A DNA stretch of 64,000 nt from Streptomyces sp. A0642 (GCF_004795105.1 NZ_SSBL01000018.1:1-64000), one strand, 5' to 3'; positions 49,916 to 58,139 are shown, counted from the first letter of the stretch. The notes: generated from the letters alone by a model not told the origin. Numbers and translations are program-made.

Positions 49916-50824
49916 GTGTCCAGCAAGCTCAGCACCACCACCGGCGGGGCGCCGCCCCGCACGGACGGCTGCCCCGCGAAGGCACGGCACTGGCCCGTCG
50001 CCCTCCGGCGGACGCCCGTCTCGCTGTGGAACGACGACCTCTCGGACTGGGCGGCGGCCCTCACGTACTACGCCATACTCGCGCTGCTCCCCGCCCTCCT
50101 CGTGACGGTCTCCGTCATCGGGCTGACCGACCCCGGGGCGACGAAAGCGCTGATCGCCGACATCACCGCCTTCGCCCCGGCGGAGTCCGGTGCCGCACTG
50201 CGCCAGCCCCTGGAGGCGGCCACCGAGCAGCGCACCGCCGTCTGGCTGCTGGCCGCGACCGGGAGCGTGAGTGCGGTGTGGTCCGCGTCCAGCTATCTGG
50301 CCGTGTTCCGGCGGGCCCTGCACGCGATGCACGGGGTGCCCGACACCCGGCCCGCCCTGCGCAGCGCCCACATCATCGTCGCCTGGGCGATCGGGCTGCT
50401 GCTGCTCCTGATGACCAGCGCCTTCGCCCTCGTGCTCTCCGGACCGCTGGCCCGCTGGCTGGGACACCGGATGGGGCTCGCACATCTGGGGGACGCGGTG
50501 TGGGCGGTGCTGAAGTGGCCCGTGCTGCTCTGTCTGGTCGCCTGCCTGATCATGGTCCTCTTCCGGACCGGACCGAAGTCCGCGCGCGGTACGCGGCAGG
50601 GGCTGCCCGGCGGGGTGCTGGCGGCGCTGCTGTGGCTGGCGGCCTCGGCGGGATTCGCGCTGTACGCGACGTACGTCGGGTCCTACAGCCGGCTCTACGG
50701 CTCACTGGCCGGGCTGGTGGTGTTCCTGATCTGGGTGTGGTTCACCAACCTGGCGCTGCTCGCCGGCGCCCAGTTCAACGTCGAGCTGAACCGGGCGCGG
50801 TGCGGGGCCCCGGACGGGTCCTAG
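49916..50824 (+). CDS. YihY/BrkB-family membrane protein
   Basis: About 302 residues with six membrane helices: DDLSDWAAALTYYAILALLPALL, AVWLLAATGSVSAVWSASSYL, IIVAWAIGLLLLLMTSAFAL, and the C-terminal YGSLAGLVVFLIWVWFTNLALLAGAQFN. Typical YihY/BrkB core (formerly mis-named ribonuclease BN); transport function unproven. GTG at 49916 with CGGAG upstream is preferred. The stop codon TAG is the first base group of a repeat element (50822 on). Confidence 0.88.
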   Translation: MSSKLSTTTGGAPPRTDGCPAKARHWPVALRRTPVSLWNDDLSDWAAALTYYAILALLPALLVTVSVIGLTDPGATKALIADITAFAPAESGAALRQPLEAATEQRTAVWLLAATGSVSAVWSASSYLAVFRRALHAMHGVPDTRPALRSAHIIVAWAIGLLLLLMTSAFALVLSGPLARWLGHRMGLAHLGDAVWAVLKWPVLLCLVACLIMVLFRTGPKSARGTRQGLPGGVLAALLWLAASAGFALYATYVGSYSRLYGSLAGLVVFLIWVWFTNLALLAGAQFNVELNRARCGAPDGS

Positions 50825-50955
50825 GGCCTCTCGTCGGGATCATGCCGGACTCGTGGGGTCCGGCACGCGTGTGTGCCGCGGTGTCGTCGGTCGCCCTGTT
50901 CCCCGAGCTCTCGGCTTCGCTCGAGCAGGGGAGGCCCCCATCGCTATGACTCCCT
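50822..50955 (+). repeat. R2 element, partial/diverged copy
   Basis: Begins TAGGGCCTCTCGTCGGGATC and continues ATGCCGG(A/G)CTCG...CCGGCACG, the same string that opens the full R2 copy at 53781. The middle has an insertion and no matching right end is seen. It starts on the stop codon of the YihY gene. Confidence 0.7.
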
Positions 50956-50967
50956 CCTCCGCGCTTC

Positions 50968-51074
50968 TTCACCTGAGAAGTGCTTCTTTCGACGCGACCG
51001 GACCCTAGAAACGTCCCATCGTTGCAGGTCAGAAGCACTTCTTGCTTTTCTGATCAAACCTCGCACAGCTCGTG
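50968..51074. repeat. Palindromic element X, copy 1
   Basis: TTCACCTGAG...GCTCGTG with 12-bp inverted arms AGAAGTGCTTCT (50976-50987) and AGAAGCACTTCT (51031-51042). Copy 2 at 52077-52192 shares both ends and keeps the arm pairing although the arm bases differ. No gene is found in 50825-51155 apart from these repeats. Confidence 0.7.
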
Positions 51075-51155
51075 CGGTGAACCGAGGCCAAGTCGCTTCC
51101 GGTCACGCGCGCAGCCAATCGCGTCGCCGTGAGGGAGCACATCGGGAGAGCTGCC

Positions 51156-51758
51156 TCACGCCTGGGCGAGAGGCGCGACGGGCGCGATGGCGCCGAGCGC
51201 GGCCCTCTGCAGCGCCGTGATGCGCTCGATGACGAGCCCCATCAGCACGGCCGCCGCGATCATGAGTGCCTCCGCCACCACGAGGAGAGCCACCGACCCC
51301 GGGGCTGCCTGGGCCGCCACCACGATTACCAGCGCGTGTGTGATCCAGGCGACCCACCACAGGTTCACCAGTGTCGTGTCTCGCTTCTGCTCCCACGACG
51401 CGGAGCTGGCGCGCCCGATGTCGAGGACGAACCGGCGAGGGATAAAGAGGTTGGCCACCGGTATGAACCACGCGCTGATCGTCCAGCCGCGACTCGGGAG
51501 CGAGGCCCGGGGGGACAGCTCCTGGGCGTTGCTGCGGGACCGGGCGAGCCACACGAGGAACAGCACGATCGCAGGAGTCATCAGATAGCCGAAGATCATG
51601 GAGGTGAGACCCGACCTGTGCAGGGACGCATCCGTGTGGTGCACAGAGTGATCCCGGACTGCCGCCGCGCGGAACGCGTCCGCCACGGTGGCCACCGCTA
51701 CCGCCACCTGCGCGGAGCGGGCAAGGATCCAGGGAGCTTTGCGGGCGGTGCTCGTCAT
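51156..51758 (-). CDS. DUF4328 membrane protein
   Basis: 200 residues with about five membrane helices. The DUF4328 signature is clear: LARSRSNAQELSPRASLPSR followed by GWTISAWFIPVANLFIPRRF and WWVAWI. Unknown function; common in Streptomyces as single genes. The 609 bp upstream of it hold repeats (X copy 2, R1 copy 2) and no gene that I can support. Confidence 0.85.
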   Translation of the reverse strand: MTSTARKAPWILARSAQVAVAVATVADAFRAAAVRDHSVHHTDASLHRSGLTSMIFGYLMTPAIVLFLVWLARSRSNAQELSPRASLPSRGWTISAWFIPVANLFIPRRFVLDIGRASSASWEQKRDTTLVNLWWVAWITHALVIVVAAQAAPGSVALLVVAEALMIAAAVLMGLVIERITALQRAALGAIAPVAPLAQA

Positions 51759-52076
51759 GGTGTTTGGCCTGTCTCGAAGGCGTGTGCGGCCACGGCGGAC
51801 GCTGGGGCGCAGTGATCATAGGGTCTGCTCGCCGCACACGCGTACGACTTTCGGGTCCTCGGGCGCGGGCTGCACGTCCCCGGCAGTAGATGGCCGTAAG
51901 GGCAGAGGGACCGGCTGCGGGCAGCATGCCGATCGGGCGGGATGCGGTCGAATCGGAGGCAACCGGCCCACCGCACGCCGATGTCCGCAAGGCAGTCCCC
52001 CAGAGCACCGCCCCGCGAAACCACTCCACGGCCATCACCCTCGACGCGGACACGCGAGCACAACCCGCCACTGTCC

Positions 52077-52192
52077 TTCACCTGAGGAGTACAGCTTTCC
52101 TCGCGACGAACAGGCCCCTGGGCAAGACCAGTTGCCCCAGGGCAGAGGCACTCCTCGCGGATTCGATCACGCCTCGGATGCCCCGGCTCGTG
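52077..52192. repeat. Palindromic element X, copy 2
   Basis: Same beginning TTCACCTGAG and end GCTCGTG as copy 1; arms are GAGGAGT (52084-52090) and ACTCCTC (52150-52156), i.e. an A-T pair of copy 1 is a G-C pair here. An inner hairpin (CCCTGGGCAA/TTGCCCCAGGG) is present. It directly precedes R1 copy 2. Confidence 0.65.
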
Positions 52193-52203
52193 AAAGCGCG
52201 AGG

Positions 52204-52371
52204 CTAAGGGCTGTCCCGCGATTCCGGGCGGGCGCGCGACGACAGCTACGGCACCTCGCCGCGCGGTCGGAACGCCCGAATACACCCCGTATGCGGGCGC
52301 CTCTCCGCCTTGCGATGCACCGCATCCGACGCCGCGCGCTGATCCACCAGGAAGGGCGGGACAGCCCTCAG
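52204..52371. repeat. R1 MITE-like element, copy 2 (diverged)
   Basis: 168 bp, same length as R1 copy 1. Ends CTAAGGGCTGTCCCGC (52204-52219) and GCGGGACAGCCCTCAG (52356-52371), with one mismatch. The interior (GACGACAGCTACGGCACCTC, CTCTCCGCCTTGCGATGCAC) matches copy 1 closely. The right end supplies the TGA of the DinB gene (52368-52370). Confidence 0.85.
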
Positions 52372-52871
52372 TCCCCCGTGGTGCCGTCGACGATCTCCCG
52401 GATGATGTCGATGTGGCCGTTGTGCCGGGCCGTCTCCTCGACGAGGTGCAGCAAAACCCAGCGCAGATCCGGGTGCCGGCCGTCCCGGCGCGGCTTCTTG
52501 GCCGGGGTGTCCAGGTCATGGGACGCGACGATTTCCCGGTAGCGGGCGCTCTGCTCCTCGTACGCGGACAGCACGTCGGCGAGCGGCATGTCGACGGCGA
52601 TGCGCATCTCGCGGTCGGGGTCCTCGTCCGTCCAGGGGCCCTCGTCCTCCCCGCCGAGGAACACGACCTCGAACCAGAAGTACTCGACCCAGCGGAGATG
52701 GTTGACGAGACCGGCGAGGGTCATCAGGGGAGAACCCGGCAGCGGGGCCTTGACCGCGTTCTCCTGCGAGAGTCCCTCGCACTTGGCCACCGCGGTGGCG
52801 CGGGTGTAGTCGAGGAAGGTGGTCAGCTGGGTGCGCTCATCCCATGCGGGAGGCGAATCGGTGCGTGTCAT
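52368..52871 (-). CDS. DinB/DUF664-family protein
   Basis: 167 residues. MTRTDSPPAWDERTQLTTFLDYTRATAVAKCEG is given in parts: DERTQLTTFLDYTRA, LVNHLRWVEYFWFEVVF and WVLLHLVEETARHNGHIDII; the three His positions (NHLRW, LLHLVEE, RHNGHID) form the metal site of DinB proteins, some of which are mycothiol-dependent transferases. The C-terminal stop lies inside the R1 repeat end, so the original C-terminus may have been changed by its insertion. Confidence 0.85.
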   Translation of the reverse strand: MTRTDSPPAWDERTQLTTFLDYTRATAVAKCEGLSQENAVKAPLPGSPLMTLAGLVNHLRWVEYFWFEVVFLGGEDEGPWTDEDPDREMRIAVDMPLADVLSAYEEQSARYREIVASHDLDTPAKKPRRDGRHPDLRWVLLHLVEETARHNGHIDIIREIVDGTTGD

Positions 52872-52940
52872 CGGCGTACACGATGGCCGGTCGCCGGGGC
52901 CCTGTCCACCGCTTAACGGGCGGGAAGGCACCGTGCTTTG

Positions 52941-52994
52941 GGGTCCGCCGTGGGCCCGTGGGCCCACGCACCGGGCGGCGGCGCTCATTACGCT
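52941..52994 (+). promoter_or_regulatory. Candidate GGGCCC-N2-GGGCCCA promoter
   Basis: GGGTCC (52941-52946), then GGGCCC-GT-GGGCCCA (52952-52966), with TACGCT (52989-52994) at -10 distance (22 bp after the box). Same geometry as the toxin and peptidase promoters but with GGGCCC in the first half-site. Possible driver of the gene at 53168. Confidence 0.4.
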
Positions 52995-53167
52995 CGTGGT
53001 GACCAACCGTGAGCGCCTCTCGACGCCGCCCGACCGGCGGCGGGGCGGGTGCGCTCGCATGCGCAGGGATCTCCACGCTCTACCTGACCAGCAGGGCGGC
53101 CACCTCTCCTCCGGCACGTGCCGGTGCATCCGGGGTGCCCGGATTCTCTTCATGAGGTGACGTGTCG

Positions 53168-53761
53168 ATGAGTGACGGATTCTTCTACTCGTACCACCTG
53201 GGCTGGAACCGCCCCGACGCCGAATCGCTGCTCGGCGACCTGGAGGCGGCGGGCGTGCGGCCGGACCACCCGGTCACCCGGCGCATCACACTGATCGGAC
53301 CGGGCCCCCGGCCGACCGTCACCCAGTCGCGGGTGACGAGGGACCAGCTCGTGCTCCTGGCAGGGTTGCAGCGCCTGGACCAGGTCGACTTCCTGCTCTG
53401 GCTGCGCAGCGGCGCCGAGATACCCACGCGGGTCCGGCGGACGGAAGACGGCACGGTGGCCCTGCAGTTCGCCCTCGGCAGCCTGGGGCCGGACGAGCGG
53501 GAAACCGTCGTACGCGCGGTGCGGGAGGCGATCGGACGGGCGTCGTTGCTGTGCGTCGGCTTCGTCCTCGACCGGGAGGGCGCGTCGGCGGCCACGGACT
53601 GGAGGGGGTTCATCGTGCAGGGGACGGTGTACTTCGACCACTGGCCGGACACGCTCGCGGTGCGACCGGAAGTGGCGGCGGCGCAACCGCAGTTGAGCGG
53701 GGTGGGCTCGTTTCGTCAGTCGCCCTGGGTCGTCTACGGAAGCGAGGTGCCGAGCCGGTAG
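53168..53761 (+). CDS. Hypothetical protein
   Basis: 197 residues, cytosolic, mixed alpha/beta; not recognised. FYSYHLGWNRPDAESLLGDL, LALGRLDQVDFLLWLRSG-like (LQRLDQVDFLLWLRSGAEI) and WRGFIVQGTVYFDHWPDTL are its clearest blocks. Size and lack of export signal are compatible with an immunity protein. ATG 53168 follows GAGGTGAC; a GTG 6 bp upstream is also possible. Preceded by a box resembling the toxin promoters. Confidence 0.55.
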   Translation: MSDGFFYSYHLGWNRPDAESLLGDLEAAGVRPDHPVTRRITLIGPGPRPTVTQSRVTRDQLVLLAGLQRLDQVDFLLWLRSGAEIPTRVRRTEDGTVALQFALGSLGPDERETVVRAVREAIGRASLLCVGFVLDREGASAATDWRGFIVQGTVYFDHWPDTLAVRPEVAAAQPQLSGVGSFRQSPWVVYGSEVPSR

Positions 53762-53780
53762 GGGCACCGGTCAGGGCCCT

Positions 53781-53938
53781 GGGGCCTCTCGTTCGGATCA
53801 TGCCGGGCTCGCGGGATCCGGCACGCGCGTCTGCCACGTCGGCGGTCGCCATGGCTCCGCCATGACTCCTTCTCCGCCTTGCGGCTGCCCGCAGCGGACC
53901 CCGCTCCCTCGTCCGGCCCGAGCCGGACGAGAGGCCCT
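53781..53938. repeat. R2 MITE-like element, complete copy
   Basis: 158 bp with terminal inverted repeats GGGGCCTCTCGTTCGG (53781-53796) and CCGGACGAGAGGCCCT (53923-53938), 14 of 16 matching. Contains an inner hairpin around TGCCGG...CCGGCA. No coding content. It abuts R1 copy 1 with no spacer. Confidence 0.8.
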
Positions 53939-54104
53939 AAGGGCTGTCCCGCAATTCCTGGCGGGCGCGCGACGACAGCTACGGCACCTCGCCGCGTTGT
54001 CGAAACGCCCGAATACATCCAGTATGCGAGCGCCTCTCCGCCTTGCGATGCACCGCATCTGACGCCGCGCGCTGCTCCACCAGGAATTGCGGGACAGCCC
54101 TTAG
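53937..54104. repeat. R1 MITE-like element, copy 1 (perfect 25-bp terminal inverted repeats)
   Basis: 168 bp. Left arm 53937-53961 and right arm 54080-54104 are perfect reverse complements over 25 bp (CTAAGGGCTGTCCCGCAATT plus CCTGG). Non-coding interior. The TTA at 54101-54103 is the stop codon (TAA on minus) of the membrane protein gene next to it. Together with R2 it fills the 339-bp intergenic gap. Confidence 0.92.
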
Positions 54105-54718
54105 CCGACGACCCCCGCCGTGGCGAGGGCCGCGAGCATGCCGGTGGCCACGAGGATCCCTCCGACGTAGCCGGTGGCGGTGGAGCCGCCGTCACGCCAG
54201 TAGTACGGGGCGGCCCGCGGCGCCTCCGCGTCGCCGTCCTCCACCAGCCGGTCCACGGCCAGGCCCACCGCGGCTCCGGTCGCCAGGGTGACGACGGGCA
54301 TCAGGACCGCTTCCACGTCGGGGAGCCGCCACAGCACCGCGTACCCGTAGCCGAGCGCGGCGAGCGGCACGCCGAGGGCCGCCGTTAGGTACAGCGGCCG
54401 GGACCCGCGCTGCTCCGCGGGCAGGAGGCGCGCGGCGGCCAGCACGGTCAGCACGGTGGTGAGGACGGCAGGCCCGTGGTGCAGCGCCAGCCGCCACGTG
54501 AAGACGTCCAGCCGTTCGTCGGTGGCCAGCAGGTCGACGAGCCCGCGGGAGACCACGTACGCGGCGATGGCATGGACGACGGCGCCGACGGCCCAGCACC
54601 GGGCGAGGGTCAGGAGTGCGCCTCCTCCGGATCCGCCAGGTCTTCCCGCACGGCCGGGTCCGTACCCCGGGGGCCGGCGCCCCGCGCTTCCGTTCTCCCA
54701 GCCGCTGCCACCGTTCAC
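54101..54718 (-). CDS. Multipass membrane protein, unknown
   Basis: About 205 residues, five membrane helices (LTLARCWAVGAVVHAIAAYV; HHGPAVLTTVLTVLAAARLL; YLTAALGVPLAALGYGYAVL; AVLMPVVTLATGAAVGLAVD; and a last TATGYVGGILVATGMLAALA). Not recognised. GTG at 54718 follows GGGAGAA. The stop is donated by the end of repeat R1, so the C-terminal VVG may not be ancestral. Confidence 0.65.
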   Translation of the reverse strand: MNGGSGWENGSAGRRPPGYGPGRAGRPGGSGGGALLTLARCWAVGAVVHAIAAYVVSRGLVDLLATDERLDVFTWRLALHHGPAVLTTVLTVLAAARLLPAEQRGSRPLYLTAALGVPLAALGYGYAVLWRLPDVEAVLMPVVTLATGAAVGLAVDRLVEDGDAEAPRAAPYYWRDGGSTATGYVGGILVATGMLAALATAGVVG

Positions 54719-55039
54719 GGGGTTCTCCCTCTCCGAGGTCCGCTCACCCACCCGGTAACTGTCATGCTCCGAACACCGGGCCTGGCGAGAGCGTACGGTG
54801 GCCCGGCCGGGGTGACCTGGGTCTATGGCACCAACTTTGGGCCCATGTGCGCGGGGTGGAGGGGCGCAGGCCGGCCTGACTCCGCTCTCCGCGCCGACCC
54901 GTGCTGTCGACGGGGGTGTTCGACGTCGATGGCGAGCCTTCCGGCGCGCTGGTGTACTCGTCGCTGCCGGGCGTGGCCGGTGTGGTGCTCGCCCGTCCTC
55001 GCCCGCCCCGCGTGACGCCTGCCGGTCCGGTGCGCCGCA

Positions 55040-55886
55040 TTGGGTCCGAGGGCCCATGACGGTGGGGCTGCCTCGCGCCTAGGGTCGAAAGCATGTCATC
55101 CATGGGGGAGTTGCGTCGTCGGGTGCGCCGGTGGTCACGGACCGCGGTGCCGCGAACGGGTGTGCGGTTGCCGGTGGCGCGGCGGCGGGGTGACCGGGGC
55201 CAGGGGGCATTGGAGTACCTGGGTCTGACGCTGGTGGTCGTGGCGATCATCGGCGCCCTGGTCGGCACGGGGATCGGCGCGGACCTCACCGCGAAGATCG
55301 GGGTACAGGTCTGCCGGATCGGTGGCGGCGGGAACTGCGGCGGTGACAGCGGCAACGAGGCCGACGGTCAGAACGCTCCGGGGCAGGGAGATCCCGCCTC
55401 GGACAAGAACGCCGACGGCTCACCGAAGTCCCCCGAACAGGTCGCCTACGACAAGGCGCTGAAGGACCTCCAGGACGCCCAGAAGGACGAGAAGTCCAAC
55501 AGCGACAAGGCCATCGAAGCGGCGAAGGAACTCGCGAAGATCCTCGCCGACGAGCTCGGCATCACCGACGCACTGGACTGCATCACCAAGGGCGACATGG
55601 GCGCCTGCACCGAAACCCTCATCAACGTGCTCCTCAGCCTCATCGGAGGCGCGGTCGGGAAACTCGCCGCGAAGTACGGGGCCCCCTGGAAGTGGAAGAA
55701 GGCCTACAAACTCATCCAGGCCCTCAAGAAACACGGCGGCGACCTCTACGACGGCCTCAAAGGACTCCTCAAGAGCCGCAAGAAGGTAAAGGACGCCGAG
55801 AAAGCCCTCGAAGACGCCGGCAAGAAACTCGACGACACCAAGAAACCCAAGAACGACAAACCCGACGAGAAGAAGCCGCCCACCTG
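55040..55886 (+). repeat. 847-bp inverted repeat, left arm
   Basis: Covers promoter and the first 264 codons of the toxin gene. The partner is 62277-63123 (inverted). I see four differences (55155, 55209, 55305, 55788), all third codon positions and all A in this arm. Identity starts 2 bp before the GGGTCC box and ends inside the codon of the first Hint cysteine, where it stops abruptly. Confidence 0.95.
55042..55085 (+). promoter_or_regulatory. Toxin promoter with GGGTCC-N2-GGGCCCA box
   Basis: Box GGGTCC-GA-GGGCCCA (55042-55056), adjoining TGACGG (-35, 55057-55062), 17-bp spacer, TAGGGT (-10, 55080-55085), then only 7 nt to the ATG, so a leaderless transcript is expected. The box abuts the -35 as an activator site would. 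Confidence 0.75.
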
Positions 55887-56625
55887 TCCGGTGAACCACA
55901 GCTTCCTGCCCGGGACCCCCGTTCTTCTCGCCGACGGCAGTAAGCCGCCCATCGAGGCGGTCCGCCCCGGCGACCTGGTCACCGCCACCGATCCGGTGAC
56001 CGGCAGGACCGAGGCCCGCCGCGTCGAGCGCGCCGTCACTACCTACGACGACAAGCACTTCACCCGGCTGGTCTTCCGTACCGGCGGCGGCCCCGCGGTG
56101 ATCACCGCGACCGACACCCACCCGTTCTGGACCACCGGCGAGCGGCGCTGGGCCGAGGCGGGCGACATCACTCCCGGCATGAGGCTCCGGTCCCCCGACG
56201 GATCGGTGCTCACCGTCGCCGGGGTGTCCCGCTACACCCAGCGCCGGACCACCCACGACCTCACCGTCAACGGCATCCACACGTACTATGTGCTGGCAGG
56301 GCAGACACCGGTCCTCGTTCACAACACCGACTGTCCTGTCGGATCGGTGACCGGCCCCGGTGGAGAGACACTGCCGCTGCCCAAGGGGGCGACCGGCACC
56401 CCGGTGGCAACGGGAAAGGGCTGGTCTTACGACATCCCGGCCGGCACCAAGGGCCTCGATCCCCGGGTGACGCAAGTCCGGGTGATGGATCCCGTCACCA
56501 CCGGTAAATACCAGTACCCCAAGGGCTATGTGGTCTACATGAACAAAGCGGGACAATCGGTCAATCCTCTGACCGGGCAGACGGTGAGCAAGGCTGACCC
56601 CTACAACCACATTCCGATTCCATGA
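55093..56625 (+). CDS. Polymorphic toxin: Flp-like prepilin leader, helical body, Hint domain, variable tip
   Basis: 510 residues. Basic leader (1-35), prepilin cleavage motif DRG|QGALEYLG (G36, Glu41, Tyr42), hydrophobic helix (LTLVVVAIIGALVGTGIGADL), two cysteines (74, 82), a Gly/Asp-rich stretch, a charged helical body (~105-260), a Hint autoprocessing domain (265-411; starts at C265, TDTHPFW, ends TPVLVHN) and a 99-residue tip (412-510; YDIPAGTKGLDPRV, GYVVYMNKAGQSVNPLTG) that I do not recognise. Expected path: peptidase cleavage, export or display by the Tad machine, Hint release of the tip. The next gene overlaps by 4 bp and is the likely immunity gene. Confidence 0.85.
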   Translation: MSSMGELRRRVRRWSRTAVPRTGVRLPVARRRGDRGQGALEYLGLTLVVVAIIGALVGTGIGADLTAKIGVQVCRIGGGGNCGGDSGNEADGQNAPGQGDPASDKNADGSPKSPEQVAYDKALKDLQDAQKDEKSNSDKAIEAAKELAKILADELGITDALDCITKGDMGACTETLINVLLSLIGGAVGKLAAKYGAPWKWKKAYKLIQALKKHGGDLYDGLKGLLKSRKKVKDAEKALEDAGKKLDDTKKPKNDKPDEKKPPTCPVNHSFLPGTPVLLADGSKPPIEAVRPGDLVTATDPVTGRTEARRVERAVTTYDDKHFTRLVFRTGGGPAVITATDTHPFWTTGERRWAEAGDITPGMRLRSPDGSVLTVAGVSRYTQRRTTHDLTVNGIHTYYVLAGQTPVLVHNTDCPVGSVTGPGGETLPLPKGATGTPVATGKGWSYDIPAGTKGLDPRVTQVRVMDPVTTGKYQYPKGYVVYMNKAGQSVNPLTGQTVSKADPYNHIPIP

Positions 56626-57128
56626 CCTCGGTGAATGATCTCGTGAGGGCATGGCCCCGTTCGGCGGCCCTTGAGTCGGCTGAACCGGATCCCCTGCGGG
56701 AGGTGGACGCCCTGCAGGAGTCGCAGTTGCTCGACTCCCGGGTGTGCCAGCTGACCTCCACGGCGGCCCTTCTCTTCGAGCTGCGTACTTCCTTGCAGTT
56801 CGAAGTAGGGAATGCCGCGCTGCTCGTCGTGCGCGGCCTGCACTCGTTCGGGTGGAGCTCACCTGCGGTGCGGGGTCCACTCACGGCGCTGACGGTGGTA
56901 TCCAGTGTGCCGGATCGGCTCAGGAATTCCTTCCGTGCGAGATTTGCGTTCTTTCCGGACGCGCAGCTCGAAGTGGTAGGCGATCTGGCAGAATTCCACG
57001 TCCTTGCGGTGGAGGGCATGGGCGACGTGCCGCCCGATTACTCGGACGCGGACCTGGAACACGTACAGGAGGCCTTGCCCTCCTGGTCCTCCGCGTGCAG
57101 CCCGCTTCAGGCGTCACGTTCACACTGA
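56622..57128 (+). CDS. Probable immunity protein for the Hint toxin
   Basis: 168 residues, cytosolic, ATGA overlap with the toxin stop. Unknown family: ESQLLDSRVCQLTSTAALLF, LRTSLQFEVGNAALLVVRGL and FRARFAFFPDAQLEVVGDLA give a small beta-rich core. Base composition in the last third of the toxin and in this gene is less GC-rich than the surroundings, which fits transfer together as a tip-immunity cassette. Function inferred from position. Confidence 0.65.
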   Translation: MTSVNDLVRAWPRSAALESAEPDPLREVDALQESQLLDSRVCQLTSTAALLFELRTSLQFEVGNAALLVVRGLHSFGWSSPAVRGPLTALTVVSSVPDRLRNSFRARFAFFPDAQLEVVGDLAEFHVLAVEGMGDVPPDYSDADLEHVQEALPSWSSACSPLQASRSH

Positions 57129-57180
57129 GGCGGGGGAGGACGGCTGGCGGGGCCCCGGCCCCGCCCCCGTGACACGGCGA

Positions 57181-57215
57181 TGCCCTGACGCCGGAGGACC
57201 GCCGGCGTCAGGGCA
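57181..57215. terminator. Strong bidirectional terminator
   Basis: Perfect 14-bp stem TGCCCTGACGCCGG / CCGGCGTCAGGGCA (57181-57194 with 57202-57215) and a 7-nt loop, between the convergent immunity and lipoprotein genes. Confidence 0.88.
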
Positions 57216-57235
57216 CCTTCCGTGCTTGTTGTGTG

Positions 57236-58039
57236 TCAGGGCAGCTTCGCCGCCTGTGCGGCGACGAGTTCGGACGGGAGCTGCGGGGTCGTCGCCGTGA
57301 CGAAGTTCGCCACGTAGAACGTCACGACCGTGGAACCGGTGCGCACCAGCTGGAAGACCAGCGGCACCTTGTCGCCCTCGATGCTCCCGGTCACCTGGTA
57401 GGCGATGCTCTCCTGGCCGGCCGGGGGCAGCGGAAGCGGCTTGACCTCGGCGTACGTGGACGGGCCGTCCTCGCCCGACGTACGGAAGCCGCCCGCGCAG
57501 GCCCGGACCGCGTCCCGGACGCCGCGCATGAGCTGCTGCGCCCCGTCCCCGGGGTGCGAGGTGAGGATCTCGGTGACGACGGTCTGGTCGTCCTTGCCCT
57601 CTTCCGACTTGTCCATGACGGTACGGAAGGCGGTGGCGGCCGGGGTGGGTTCGGGTGCGCCGTTGATCACCGCGACGAGCGGCCGGCAGTCCTTGTTCTC
57701 CGACCGCTCCGTGCCGCTCTCCTCGCCCCCCTGCATGGGGGTGACCTCGTAGTTCCCCAGCTCGCCCGTGGCCAGCGCGACCCCGGCGAGCCCGGCCTTG
57801 TCCAGGACCTTGCCGCTGCTCGTGGGAGTCGACGTGGGCGAGGGAGCGGCGGAATCGCTCGCGGCCGGATCCGAGGAGGGCGTCCCGCCCGGCTTCGCGC
57901 TCTCGCTCGCGGCCGCGGTCTTCCCGCCGTCCTTCTCGGACGTCTTGCCGTCCGGCCCGCAGGCGACGGCCGCCAGGCAGAGCACCGCTGTGGTGGCCGC
58001 CATGGCCGCCGTACGCGCCCTGGGGACTCTCGTTGTCAC
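57236..58039 (-). CDS. Lipoprotein with extracellular sensor-like domain
   Basis: 267 residues. Signal peptide with lipobox LAAVACG, a Ser/Pro/Thr/Asp linker to ~75, then an ectodomain with two cysteines (KDCRPLVAVING, RACAGGF) and the order found in PknH-type extracellular domains of actinobacteria. Its promoter carries the same GGGTCC-N2-GGGCCCA box and -10 spacing as the pilin-signal toxins, though its leader is longer (56 nt from -10). It lies between the two toxin arms, so it may belong functionally to the toxin/Tad regulon. Confidence 0.8.
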   Translation of the reverse strand: MTTRVPRARTAAMAATTAVLCLAAVACGPDGKTSEKDGGKTAAASESAKPGGTPSSDPAASDSAAPSPTSTPTSSGKVLDKAGLAGVALATGELGNYEVTPMQGGEESGTERSENKDCRPLVAVINGAPEPTPAATAFRTVMDKSEEGKDDQTVVTEILTSHPGDGAQQLMRGVRDAVRACAGGFRTSGEDGPSTYAEVKPLPLPPAGQESIAYQVTGSIEGDKVPLVFQLVRTGSTVVTFYVANFVTATTPQLPSELVAAQAAKLP

Positions 58040-58095
58040 TGACCGCTCCTGACCGGCGAACCGCTACCGCCGACGTTGTTCCGCACGGACTCTGC

Positions 58096-58139
58096 ACGCT
58101 AACAACCCGAGCGGTGCGGATGCTTGGGCCCAGGGACCC
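58096..58139 (-). promoter_or_regulatory. Lipoprotein promoter with the toxin-type box
   Basis: On the minus strand: GGGTCC-CT-GGGCCCA (58139-58125), AGCATC at the -35 place, 17-bp spacer and TAGCGT (58101-58096). Geometry identical to the toxin promoter at 55042-55085. Confidence 0.65.

Noticed and set aside
51759-52076. Possible gene or transposase relic upstream of the DUF4328 gene
   Set aside because: Both strands have open frames but none has a convincing start site, codon pattern or recognisable domain; only the repeats further on are supportable.
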